Source: Actinoplanes oryzae (lineage in GTDB: Bacteria; Actinomycetota; Actinomycetes; Mycobacteriales; Micromonosporaceae). Taken from it: a stretch of DNA of 64,000 bases. The stretch is taken from NCBI RefSeq assembly GCF_030757795.1, contig NZ_JAUQWH010000030.1, forward strand, positions 1 to 64,000, written 5' to 3'. The notes beneath the pieces are model-generated. The model saw only the letters and a program-made list of their open reading frames with translations. It did not search any database and was not told where the DNA came from. This document shows positions 45,663 to 53,404 of the stretch, piece by piece; the first letter of the stretch is position 1; each line of letters starts with the position of its first letter. Position numbers and translations under genes: made by a program.

Positions 45663-46483
45663 ACACGGATGCAGGCACCACATCCGTTACGGTGCAGGGC
45701 GGCGCACATCAGGTCGTGGCGGGCGTCATCCATGGCGGTGTCGGAAACAACTACTACCAGGTGCCGCGCGGCGCCTCACCGACGGACAAGTTCCGTTACG
45801 CACGGCGCTGCCTGGCCTCGGGGCAGGCGACGACCGCACGCGCCGTCATGGCGGAGGTTGTCCTGTACCTGCGTTACTCGACTCGGGTGCGGTTCTACTG
45901 GTTGCTCGCCTTCTTCAGTCAGCGCACATTGTCGGAGCTCACCCCGGAGGAGCGGGAAGTGCACGCGGCGGCCCTGGAGCAGATCGGCGCCCTGCCCCGG
46001 AATCGGTGGTCGGTGGGTATCGAGGTGATCGGCCGCTTGATCGTTCTCAGCGATCAACGCACCGTGTCCGCGGCCTCGATCGAGGAGGTGCTCCAGGACA
46101 TCGAGGCGTTGGACCCGCTGATCCGTGCCGAGGTTCTGCGCCACCTGGAACGTGTGCTGCACGGTTCGGTGAAGGACGCCGTGTGGCAAGGCGAAGTCGA
46201 CCAGGCGAGGGACCACCGGCTGGACGGGCGTCGCGGTGAGCGGGTGTGGAAGTTCTTCGAGCCGGACCCGGCACCCCCTCGGACGCGACCGGTTCGTCCG
46301 GCCGAGGTCTCCGCTGCGGGCTCGGCGCTCGCTCTGACCGCCCTCGCCCTGGTCGCTGCCGGAGTGCTCGGCCGGCTGGCACTGCAGCGCGACGACTCCT
46401 CGGCACTGGTTGCCCTCGTCGCGGCTTGCTTCGCGGCCGGCATGGCCGTGGTGAACGGGGCTGAGTGGCGGCGGCGCGCTTAG
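45659..46483 (+). CDS. TPR-like membrane protein with N-terminal amyloid-like motif
   Basis: 274 aa. Residues 14-28 are GGAHQVVAGVIHGGV, sharing GG-x-H-x-VVAGV-x-HGGV with the C-terminus of the upstream protein. A helical TPR-like domain follows (KFRYARRCLASGQATTARAV, VRFYWLLAFFSQRTL, AVWQGEVDQARD, then WKFFEP). Two TM helices lie at the C-terminus (about residues 220-265), so the sensor domain faces the cytoplasm at the membrane. Similar TPR/2-TM proteins occur in other actinomycetes. GTG start inside the upstream stop codon. Probable membrane partner of the nucleosidase through amyloid-type assembly. Confidence 0.72.
   Translation: MNTDAGTTSVTVQGGAHQVVAGVIHGGVGNNYYQVPRGASPTDKFRYARRCLASGQATTARAVMAEVVLYLRYSTRVRFYWLLAFFSQRTLSELTPEEREVHAAALEQIGALPRNRWSVGIEVIGRLIVLSDQRTVSAASIEEVLQDIEALDPLIRAEVLRHLERVLHGSVKDAVWQGEVDQARDHRLDGRRGERVWKFFEPDPAPPRTRPVRPAEVSAAGSALALTALALVAAGVLGRLALQRDDSSALVALVAACFAAGMAVVNGAEWRRRA
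45698..45742 (+). other. amyloid-like signalling motif, sensor copy
   Basis: Encodes GGAHQVVAGVIHGGV, residues 14-28 of the TPR-like membrane protein. 12 of 15 residues equal the effector copy at 45567-45617. The two DNA copies differ at several third positions, so this is not a recent DNA duplication. Confidence 0.6.
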
Positions 46484-46492
46484 CTGTGGGAA

Positions 46493-47608
46493 GTGGCGCG
46501 GCGGCGACGGATACGTCAGTTCCCCAGCGTTGCTGCCCCGCCCGGTGGCTTCGCGTACCAGGTGGACCGCTTGTACCTGCGTTATGCCGACCGGCTCGCA
46601 CCGAAGGGGGCGGAGAGGGCGGACTGGCTGAGGAGCGTTCAGGTGCCCATGATCCAGCTGCGCGACGAGGTCCGGGAGATCTACCGCGAGCAGTCGGTCG
46701 GCGCCGACGACGTCAAGTGGCTCATCAGATTCCAGATGCGCGAGCTGCGGCGGGAGTGGGGGACGGACAGGCTTGCCGGACGTCGGGTGCGGCCGGTGCC
46801 CGTGCTGGTCAGAGCCGCCACCCGGACCGGTGGCGTGGTCGCGGTGCTGAGCGTGCTGTGGGCGGCGCAAGCGGCGGCACGTGAGGACCTGCTGCAGGCT
46901 GCCCTGGCCGTTCTGATTCTGCTGGTTGCCGGCGGCACGGCCGCCATGTTGGGGGTGCGGATCAGGGCGGAGAACAAGCGCTTCGCCGCCGAGGAAGCCG
47001 CTCGGCAGCACCGGGAGACGTCCTACTGGTTCGAGTTCCAGCGCTGGCAGCGGCGCCTGTCCGACCGGCCGGACGACATGGAGATGGGCCGGTGGCTCGA
47101 GTACGACCGGCGCATCCTGGTGCAGCAGGCCCTGGACGCTTACCAGTTGAAATGGAGCGACATCCGGGCTTACGCCTCGATGGAGGCCAGGGCTGACCGC
47201 AGCAGACGGGCCCGGGTGAAGAACGGGCCGTGGCGGTACTCACGATACCGCGTGCTGGTCTTTCTGCTGACCGCGGACGGGGTCCGTCAGATCACCGTCG
47301 AGCTGGATTTTCTCGGTGCCAGGGCCCGGCACTGGGAGCGCACCAACTACCGCTACGACGCAGTGGCAGCGGTCCAGGTGCGTCCGGAGAAGGAAGACGC
47401 CAAGGCGTTCCGGCTCTTTCTCGTCAACGGGGCGGCCATCGAGATCGCGATCACCGAGGCGGGCCGGGCCGATGTGGACGAGGACCCGCGGGTGCTCGAT
47501 CGTGGCGCCAAGGACGCCACCGGACTGCGCACCACGATGTTCGTGCTGGAGGGAGTCGCGGCCGAGGGCCGGAGCTGGTGGGGACGGAGCGGCGTGCCGG
47601 CGAGCTAG
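46493..47608 (+). CDS. membrane protein of unknown function
   Basis: 371 aa. A helical N-terminal region of about 105 residues (FAYQVDRLYLRYADRL, VKWLIRFQMRELRREW) is followed by two TM helices (about 108-130 and 135-160). A charged cytoplasmic segment then leads to a beta-rich C-terminal domain (YRVLVFLLTADGVRQITVEL, KAFRLFLVNGAAIEIAI). Starts 9 bases after the TPR-like gene, GTG with a weak ribosome binding site. From memory, relatives in Streptomyces sit beside the same TPR/2-TM protein, suggesting a working pair at the membrane. Confidence 0.68.
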   Translation: MARRRRIRQFPSVAAPPGGFAYQVDRLYLRYADRLAPKGAERADWLRSVQVPMIQLRDEVREIYREQSVGADDVKWLIRFQMRELRREWGTDRLAGRRVRPVPVLVRAATRTGGVVAVLSVLWAAQAAAREDLLQAALAVLILLVAGGTAAMLGVRIRAENKRFAAEEAARQHRETSYWFEFQRWQRRLSDRPDDMEMGRWLEYDRRILVQQALDAYQLKWSDIRAYASMEARADRSRRARVKNGPWRYSRYRVLVFLLTADGVRQITVELDFLGARARHWERTNYRYDAVAAVQVRPEKEDAKAFRLFLVNGAAIEIAITEAGRADVDEDPRVLDRGAKDATGLRTTMFVLEGVAAEGRSWWGRSGVPAS

Positions 47609-47621
47609 AACCCCCGGTCCG

Positions 47622-50600
47622 TCACGGGCGCCGCAGGGTACGGTCGGCCATGGGAACGTCACCGGAGTCGTACAGCTGCTCCACGCGGTCCCAGACGGCA
47701 TCGGCAGCCGCGCCGGATCCCTGCGACGTCAATGCCGTGGCCAGCCGGGCTCGGGCCTGAATCTCCAGGTAGGCGGCGTCGACACCGGCGAAGCACCGCG
47801 CTGCCCGCTCCAGCTCCGCGACCTGTTCCTCCGCGTCGCCCGCGTCGTTCCACAGCTCCGCGAGGGAGAGCCGGACCCGGCCCTCCAGCAGTCCGTCCGC
47901 CTGCTCGTGAGCCACCTCGGCCGCGAGACGCAGCTGCTCTTGCGCCCGGCCCCGGTCGCCGCGGTGCCGGGCCAGGTCGCCGAGGCCGTGCGAAGCGTAC
48001 GCGAATCCGACGCCGTCGTCCGGGCCGAAAGCCTCCCGGACAGCAGCGAAGGCCCGGTGCGCTCCGGTCGCGTCGCCGACAGCCAGAGCGGCACAGCCCA
48101 GCCAGTACCTCGTCTGCGCGACGAATCGGGGATTGTCCAGCTGCAAGGCTGCCATCTCGGCGTTCCTCAGCGCGTCGGCGGCCTGCACGTGCTCGCCCCG
48201 ATCGAGGTGAACCTGGCCGATGAAGCGGAGGGTCTGCCACGTGCCCGCGGTGTCCCCGGCGGCCTGGTAGCCCGGCAATGCCGCGTCGAACAGCGTGAGT
48301 GCCTCGGTGGACCGGCCTCGCCGGCGGACTGCGTTGGCCAGAGTGCGGCGGGCGATGGCCAGACCGTGCTCTTCCTTCTCGGCCTCCAACAGCTCGACCG
48401 CGTGGACCAGTTCGGTGATTCCGGAGACGCCCGGCCGGCGGCCACCGGTGACCAGAGCCGGCTGACCGAGACAGGCCAGCACGATGCCTTCGCCCCGGCG
48501 GTCGTCAGCGGTCCGGCATGCGCGCAGGGCGGTGGTGTGCGTGGCGTACCAGTCGTCGTGCAGGCCGAAGATGGTGTAGAACTCGTGCGCCGAGACGGCC
48601 AGATCCCAGCACAGGGCGGTGAGTCCCAGCCGCGCGGCGAGGTCCACTGCCGCCCGGATGGTGAGCCGTTCCGCCCGGAACCACGCGCGCGGGTCGGCGT
48701 CGACTTCGGTGTACGCGTCCGCCGGCAGCGGAAGTACCGGCACGTCGCTGTGCACGACGTCGAAGTCGCCGCCGCACTGCCGAGCGTGCGCGTGCCGGAG
48801 CAGTCCGAGCAGACCCGCGCACACCTGGCCCAGCAAGGCGTCCTGGTACGCCTGCCCGGGGTGTTCGGCGACAGCGCGGCGATGGGCGTACTCGCGGGTC
48901 AGGTCGTGAAACCGGAATCGGGGCGGCGCCGGCGTCGGTGCGCTCTCCACCAGCGACGCCGCGGCCAGCTCGGCCAGTGCTGCTCGCCCCTGTCGAGGGT
49001 CGTCCGTGAGCGCGGCAGCCGTCCAGGCACCGAAGGTCGGCAGCGGCAGCAGGCCCAGATCCACGAACAGCCGCCGGTGCGAAGCCGTGAGTGGAGCCAG
49101 GCCGGTCTCCAGGGTGCGGGCGAGGCTGTCGGCGCCGAACGTGTAGGCCGAGGGCCCCTGAGCGCGCAGCCGCCGAGCCAGCTCGGACGTCGGGTGGGGG
49201 TCGTCGTGGACACGCAGTGCGGCAGCGATCCGCAGGGCCAGGGGGAGGCCTCCGCAGAGCCGGACCACTTCGCCCACGGCCGCACGCTCCTCGCTCAGGT
49301 CGATGCGCGACGCGGCCACCACGGACTCGAACAGGGCGGTGGCGTCCGGATCGGGGAGGGGCTCCAGCGTGCCGACGTGGTGGGCGCCGGGCACGTCGGG
49401 CAGGTGACGACGCGCGGTCACCAGCACCTTGCAATCCGGCCCGGCCGGAATCAGCGGGACGAGCTGTGCGCCGTCGGCCGCATCATCGAGCACGACCAGC
49501 ATCTTCCGGTCGGCAAGCAAACTGCGATACAGCGCGGCTCTCTCGGCCAACGAGTCGGGCACCACCGAGACGTCCAGCGACCGGAGGAACTGTGCCAAGA
49601 TCTCAGCCGGAGGGGCCGGATCCCCGGACGTGCCCCGCAGCTCGGCCCACAGCTGTCCATCGGGATAGTCCGCCCGGCGGCGATGCGCCGCATGCAGGGC
49701 GAGCGCCGTCTTCCCGATCCCGCCGGGACCGGGCACGACCATGACCTGGTACGGAGTGTCCGAGCCGAGCAACCAGGAAAGCTCCGCCACCAGCGGCTCG
49801 CGACCCACGAACTCGGGCGGGTCGGCGGGGAGTTGCTTGGGCACCGCGGGCATCGTGCGGACGCCTCGCTCGTGCGAGGGGGACGCCTTGGCGACGAGGT
49901 CGTCGCGGCCGGCACTGATCGCGTACGCCAGCGCGCGCAGGCCGGCATCGACATCGCCGATCTTGGCCTCCAGGACCGCCGCATAGTGTTCGTAGGCCTC
50001 GACGGCTTCCGCCCGATGTCCGCCGTGGTGCAGCGCGATCATCAACAGTTTCTGCAACTGATGGTCGGGGCTGAACTGGGCGGCGACGGCTTGCAGATCG
50101 CCGAGGACTTCGCCGAGTTCGCCCCGCTCGAACCGCAACGTGAACAGCCGCACCGCCGTCCTCTTCCGGCGTTGCTGGAGGGCGGTGATCCGTGGCTCGA
50201 GCATCGGCGCCGACACGTTGGACACCGGCCGGGGCCCGCGCCACAACCGCAGCGCTCGGCTCAGCAGCTCGATCTCGTCGCCGCTGCGCGACTTCTCGAC
50301 GGCGGCAGTCAGCTCCTCGAAGGCCACCAGGTCGAGGTCGTCGGCGCGGGCCCGCATCTCGTACCCGAAGCGGGCATGGGTGACGAGGTCGCCGTCCCGG
50401 CCCAGGGGGCGCAGCAGCTTTCGCAATCCCGATACGGCCTTGTGCAGCTGCGCCTCGGCGACGTCTGTGGTGCCCCAGCCCATCCGCAGGAGCTCGGCTT
50501 GCGGCAGGCGCTTGTTGGGATGGAGCAGCAGGGCGGCCAGGATGTTGAGCTGCCGTCCGGGCGGCAGGTCGAGCGGCAGTCCGGTGCGCGGATCGCGTAT

Positions 50601-50630
50601 CTCCAGCTCGCCAAGGACACCGTAGATCAC
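47622..50630 (-). CDS. AfsR/SARP-type STAND transcriptional regulator
   Basis: 1002 aa. An N-terminal OmpR-like winged helix (1-95: NILAALLLHPNKRLPQAELL, KAVSGLRKLL) is followed by a bacterial transcriptional activation domain (95-245) and an NB-ARC NTPase with P-loop GPGGIGKTAL (301-310), Walker B KMLVVLDDAAD and LCGGLPLALRIAA. C-terminal TPRs lie at about 690-1000. Such proteins bind direct heptamer repeats with 11-bp spacing and activate secondary-metabolite or stress genes. GTG start with GGAGG upstream. Repeats of that type occur at 37545-37576. Convergent with the membrane-protein operon. Confidence 0.93.
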   Translation of the reverse strand: MIYGVLGELEIRDPRTGLPLDLPPGRQLNILAALLLHPNKRLPQAELLRMGWGTTDVAEAQLHKAVSGLRKLLRPLGRDGDLVTHARFGYEMRARADDLDLVAFEELTAAVEKSRSGDEIELLSRALRLWRGPRPVSNVSAPMLEPRITALQQRRKRTAVRLFTLRFERGELGEVLGDLQAVAAQFSPDHQLQKLLMIALHHGGHRAEAVEAYEHYAAVLEAKIGDVDAGLRALAYAISAGRDDLVAKASPSHERGVRTMPAVPKQLPADPPEFVGREPLVAELSWLLGSDTPYQVMVVPGPGGIGKTALALHAAHRRRADYPDGQLWAELRGTSGDPAPPAEILAQFLRSLDVSVVPDSLAERAALYRSLLADRKMLVVLDDAADGAQLVPLIPAGPDCKVLVTARRHLPDVPGAHHVGTLEPLPDPDATALFESVVAASRIDLSEERAAVGEVVRLCGGLPLALRIAAALRVHDDPHPTSELARRLRAQGPSAYTFGADSLARTLETGLAPLTASHRRLFVDLGLLPLPTFGAWTAAALTDDPRQGRAALAELAAASLVESAPTPAPPRFRFHDLTREYAHRRAVAEHPGQAYQDALLGQVCAGLLGLLRHAHARQCGGDFDVVHSDVPVLPLPADAYTEVDADPRAWFRAERLTIRAAVDLAARLGLTALCWDLAVSAHEFYTIFGLHDDWYATHTTALRACRTADDRRGEGIVLACLGQPALVTGGRRPGVSGITELVHAVELLEAEKEEHGLAIARRTLANAVRRRGRSTEALTLFDAALPGYQAAGDTAGTWQTLRFIGQVHLDRGEHVQAADALRNAEMAALQLDNPRFVAQTRYWLGCAALAVGDATGAHRAFAAVREAFGPDDGVGFAYASHGLGDLARHRGDRGRAQEQLRLAAEVAHEQADGLLEGRVRLSLAELWNDAGDAEEQVAELERAARCFAGVDAAYLEIQARARLATALTSQGSGAAADAVWDRVEQLYDSGDVPMADRTLRRP

Positions 50631-50825
50631 GTAGCGGACCTCCGCCCCTCACTCCGCGTCGACCACCCGCCGTCTGACCGTAGAAGCCGGGAACCGTTTC
50701 CGCCAGCGCCGAACGGCCGACCCGGTCTGTGTCCGGTAGCCGAAGGGAAGCGAAGCGGTAGACGTCGATGACTGACTGGCGCCACGTGATGATGGTGCTA
50801 CGGAAAGCCGGAGGGACTGCTGATC

Positions 50826-51392
50826 ATGATCGATGATCGCCGAGACGGGCCGGCCGCGATCGTGGATACGGAACTGCGCCCGTTGCGTCCGATCGGGATG
50901 ACGGCATCCGATGTGGCCCGGCGCACCGGTGACCTTCTCGGCGGCCTGCTCCGGCTGCCCGGCGTCCGGCTGTATCGAGGCGTTCGGCTGACCGGACATC
51001 CGCCACTGCCATACGCGTTCAGTGCCGGGCCCCATGTCGTGCTCGTCGAAGCAGTGGCCTGGCCCCCCGGCTCGTACACGACCTCCCCGGCGGGTGCAGT
51101 CCATTGCGGGGGCGTCTATATCGGGCAGACTGTGGCGCCGTTGGTGGGGGCGGTTCGCCGGTTGCGCCGCCTACAGCTGCGGGGGCATCGCGTGAGCGCC
51201 GTTGTGGTGGTGCACGGCAGTGTCCCCGGCCGATTGGCGTTGCCCGCGGCCTCCGGCGCCGAGCTCTCCTGGTGCGAGGCGGGGACTGCCGTCGCCGCCG
51301 TCCGGAGCCGGTTGCGGGCCGGTCGCCGCCGCGGGGTGCCGTCGCGAGCCGTGCGGGTGCTCGCCGCGGCGAGCGGCGACGTCACCGGCTGA
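50826..51392 (+). CDS. NERD-like protein, putative nuclease-related domain
   Basis: 188 aa, weakly recognised. The core GVRLYRGVRL, then PHVVLVEAVAWPPGSY and GVYIGQTVAPL, follows the strand order of actinobacterial NERD-like (restriction-endonuclease-fold) proteins, but the usual Ser/Lys pair after the central Glu is AV here. It may therefore be inactive or only a binding fold. A low-complexity Arg-rich C-terminal part follows. Ribosome binding site GGAGGG before the ATG. Its last 222 bases are antisense to the PLD-like gene. Confidence 0.45.
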   Translation: MIDDRRDGPAAIVDTELRPLRPIGMTASDVARRTGDLLGGLLRLPGVRLYRGVRLTGHPPLPYAFSAGPHVVLVEAVAWPPGSYTTSPAGAVHCGGVYIGQTVAPLVGAVRRLRRLQLRGHRVSAVVVVHGSVPGRLALPAASGAELSWCEAGTAVAAVRSRLRAGRRRGVPSRAVRVLAAASGDVTG

Positions 51393-52136
51393 GCCCGGCG
51401 CGTGCGGGTGTCCGCATGCCCAGACCTGGTCGAACTCGGTGATGAAGTGCCGGAACCAGCGGGCATCGCGGTCGGCATGCAGGGGCAGAGTCGGTTCCGG
51501 GATGCCACTTCGATGCGAGTAGACGTCGATGTGCACCTGGCCGCGTGGCTGCTCAGGGTCGAGCGCGACGAGGCCGAATGCCGGCACGAAGTCGAGCAGG
51601 CGCACCTCCAGCCGGCCGGGTCCTGACGCTGCCCGTACGGCCAGATCGTCCAGGAGATCCATGGTCGGTCGCAGCCGGTGCTCGAAGACCTCGGGGCTGT
51701 CCGCCATGGTGCTGCGCCGCGCCGCTTCGGCGATGGTCGACGGAGCAGAGGCGATCAACGCGATCCGTACGGTGGCTCCTTCCTCGAGTCGCCGGCACAG
51801 GATCGCGTAGTGGTTCCGTACGGTCCGGGCCAGAGTGACGCCCAGGATGCGGATGTCGTCGGCCGCGCCGAGGTCGAGGTCGATGCCGGACGTCGACGGC
51901 CCGAGCAGCTGGTCCGCCCCGCTCCTGGCGCTCAGGGTGCGGCCGAGCTCGGCGACCGACCGGTCCAGAGTGGCCAGCGTCGAACGGCCGTGCAGGGAGC
52001 TGACGGCGAGCAAGCCCAGCGTTGCCAGTGTGGCGCCTCCGGTGACAGTCGTGTCCACCACGTCGAACGCGCCGAGCACGCCGACGACGAGGGCCATGGC
52101 GATGGTCAGAACGAGGTCGAGCCTGCGGAGGGTCAT
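51171..52136 (-). CDS. PLD-like (DUF5919-type) membrane-anchored protein
   Basis: 321 aa. Two hydrophobic N-terminal helices (LDLVLTIAMALVVGVLGAF and a second) anchor the protein. A PLD-like domain follows (DIRILGVTLARTVRNHYAIL, VRIALIASAPSTIAEAA) and ends HIDVYSHRSG, LHADRDARWFRHF and FDQVW, a pattern I know from DUF5919 proteins; canonical HKD motifs are lacking. Relatives end soon after FDxxW; here about 80 further His/Pro/Gly-rich residues run antisense through the NERD-like gene, as if the stop codon were lost. Divergent from the peptide promoter at 52166. Confidence 0.65.
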   Translation of the reverse strand: MTLRRLDLVLTIAMALVVGVLGAFDVVDTTVTGGATLATLGLLAVSSLHGRSTLATLDRSVAELGRTLSARSGADQLLGPSTSGIDLDLGAADDIRILGVTLARTVRNHYAILCRRLEEGATVRIALIASAPSTIAEAARRSTMADSPEVFEHRLRPTMDLLDDLAVRAASGPGRLEVRLLDFVPAFGLVALDPEQPRGQVHIDVYSHRSGIPEPTLPLHADRDARWFRHFITEFDQVWACGHPHAPGSAGDVAARRGEHPHGSRRHPAAATGPQPAPDGGDGSPRLAPGELGAGGRGQRQSAGDTAVHHHNGAHAMPPQL

Positions 52137-52165
52137 GCCCTCACCGTAACACCGTTTGTGTCTCC

Positions 52166-52209
52166 TTGACATAAACGTCGGCCCGCAGTTAATGTGAGTT
52201 TGACAGTAA
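52166..52209 (+). promoter_or_regulatory. promoter with overlapping NrtR-like operator
   Basis: -35 TTGACA (52166-52171) and -10 TAATGT (52190-52195), 18 bases apart. A 21-bp dyad with half-sites TTAATGT and ACAGTAA (52189-52209) covers the -10. The same dyad, 17 of 21 identical in reverse orientation, lies upstream of the NUDIX regulator. It faces the small peptide gene; the leader would be about 220 bases. Repression is expected because the site blocks the -10. Confidence 0.7.
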
Positions 52210-52422
52210 GGGGCGTGAGCCGAGGCCGAGGCGGACGACCGGCCATGGTCAGCGCGCCACTGGGCAGTCCGGCGAAGCCGCCGGCATGCCGGGGACCGGC
52301 CGCGCGGGGCGCTGCGTGGAGGCCGGCCAGCCTTCGCCCCCGCGTCCGTCCGGGCGCCGGGAGACGTGAGCGCCGGGTCCCCTCGCCGCCGCGAACTCTG
52401 ACGATTCCGGGAAGGAACCTCT

Positions 52423-52575
52423 ATGCGTACGAACCTGCGCCGAGCCGTGATCCTCGTGGTCACTGCTGCGGCTCTCATCCCGGGCGTGGCCGCTGTCGCG
52501 TCCGCCCCTGCCGTCGCCGTGCCGGAGTGCCCGGCCGGGAGCAACTGGGACGGCATCCTCAAGATCTGCCGCTGA
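52423..52575 (+). CDS. small secreted two-cysteine peptide
   Basis: 50 aa, not recognised. A clear Sec signal peptide (MRTNLRRAVILVV, then Ala-rich to VASA, about residue 28) would leave a mature peptide of roughly 22 residues ending ECPAGSNWDGILKICR. The two Cys, 13 residues apart, could form one disulfide. Strong ribosome binding site GGAAGGAA about 8 bases before the ATG and a terminator 13 bases after the stop; both support a real gene despite its size. Preceded by the NrtR-like-controlled promoter. Possible roles: signal peptide, bacteriocin or extracellular chaperone ligand. Confidence 0.7.
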   Translation: MRTNLRRAVILVVTAAALIPGVAAVASAPAVAVPECPAGSNWDGILKICR

Positions 52576-52588
52576 CCCGATCCGACGG

Positions 52589-52616
52589 CGGTGCGGGCGC
52601 CCGGGCGCCCGCACCG
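52589..52616. terminator. 28-bp perfect palindrome, bidirectional terminator
   Basis: CGGTGCGGGCGC (52589-52600), CCGG, then GCGCCCGCACCG (52605-52616). It starts 13 bases after the peptide stop and abuts the NUDIX stop at 52617, serving both convergent genes. Confidence 0.8.
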
Positions 52617-53309
52617 TCACGGGGTTCCGGTGCGCATGATCGGAGGATTGAGCGTGGTGGCCGCTCCGGCCCGGTAGAGGGCCGCCGGCCGGCCGGTCGG
52701 CGGCATCCGCTTCGTGCCGGTGGGCTCGACAAAGCCCTCGGTGTTGACGACCTTGCGGCTGAAGTTGCGCGGGTCCAGGGCCTCGCCCCACACGATCTCG
52801 TAGACCGTGCGCAGGTCGCCGATGGTGAACTCGGCGGCGCAGAATCTCGTGGCAAGCGTGGTCAGTTCGAGTCGCCGGCGCGCTCGCTCGACGGCTTCGT
52901 CGAGGATGCGGTCGTGGTCGAAGGCCAGGCTGCCGCGGACGGCGTCGACCGGACTCCAGGCGGCGTTGCTGGCGTCCGACCCGGCGGTCGGCAGGGGCAG
53001 GTCGGGCATGATCGCGAGGTAGGCCACGCTCACCACCCGGCCCCGAGGGTCGCGGTGCGGCTCCCCGAACACTGCGAACTGTTCGAGGAAGAGGCTGCCA
53101 CCGTCGAGCCCTGTCTCCTCACCGAGCTCTCGGACCGCGGCATCGGTGATGTCCTCATCGGTGCGGACGAAGCCACCCGGCAGGGCGGGCTGCCCGGCGA
53201 AGGGCTCGTTGCCCCGGGTGATGACGAGAGCCTGCAAGGTGCCCTCGCGCACCGTCAGGACAACAAGGTCGACTGCGATGCGCAGGTGCGCGTGCTCTCT
53301 GGTGGTCAT
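52617..53309 (-). CDS. NUDIX/winged-helix regulator (NrtR-like)
   Basis: 230 aa. A NUDIX domain at about residues 5-145 carries the box with LPGGFVRTDEDITDAAVREL then GEETG, close to the canonical pattern. A C-terminal winged-helix domain follows (FTIGDLRTVYEIVWGEALD, NFSRKVVNTEGFVEPTG). This is the NrtR architecture: ligand binding (ADP-ribose in classical members) releases DNA. No NAD-biosynthesis gene is nearby, so its targets probably differ. A matching operator precedes both this gene and the peptide promoter, indicating autoregulation and control of the neighbour. Confidence 0.88.
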   Translation of the reverse strand: MTTREHAHLRIAVDLVVLTVREGTLQALVITRGNEPFAGQPALPGGFVRTDEDITDAAVRELGEETGLDGGSLFLEQFAVFGEPHRDPRGRVVSVAYLAIMPDLPLPTAGSDASNAAWSPVDAVRGSLAFDHDRILDEAVERARRRLELTTLATRFCAAEFTIGDLRTVYEIVWGEALDPRNFSRKVVNTEGFVEPTGTKRMPPTGRPAALYRAGAATTLNPPIMRTGTP

Positions 53310-53323
53310 GCGGCGAGCTTAGC

Positions 53324-53344
53324 TTAGTGTGACACTGACATTAA
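53324..53344. promoter_or_regulatory. NrtR-like operator of the NUDIX gene
   Basis: 21-bp dyad with half-sites TTAGTGT and ACATTAA, 15 bases upstream of the NUDIX ATG. Its reverse complement equals the 52189-52209 site at 17 of 21 positions. The two copies flank the gene pair. Confidence 0.75.
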
Positions 53345-53355
53345 CTGGCGGCGGC

Positions 53356-53395
53356 CGGCGCGCCGGGACCGTGGGGGACGGGTCCCGGCGCGCCG
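53356..53395 (-). terminator. terminator of the metalloprotease gene
   Basis: Stem 53356-53370 with 53381-53395 (15 GC-rich pairs, perfect) and a 10-nt loop, 9 bases after the protease stop. It also insulates the NUDIX promoter. Confidence 0.8.
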
Positions 53396-53404
53396 CCGCT
53401 CATC

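Noticed and set aside
47316..50771. 1151-codon plus-strand open frame
   Set aside because: Antisense to the AfsR-type gene; no domain and implausible composition.
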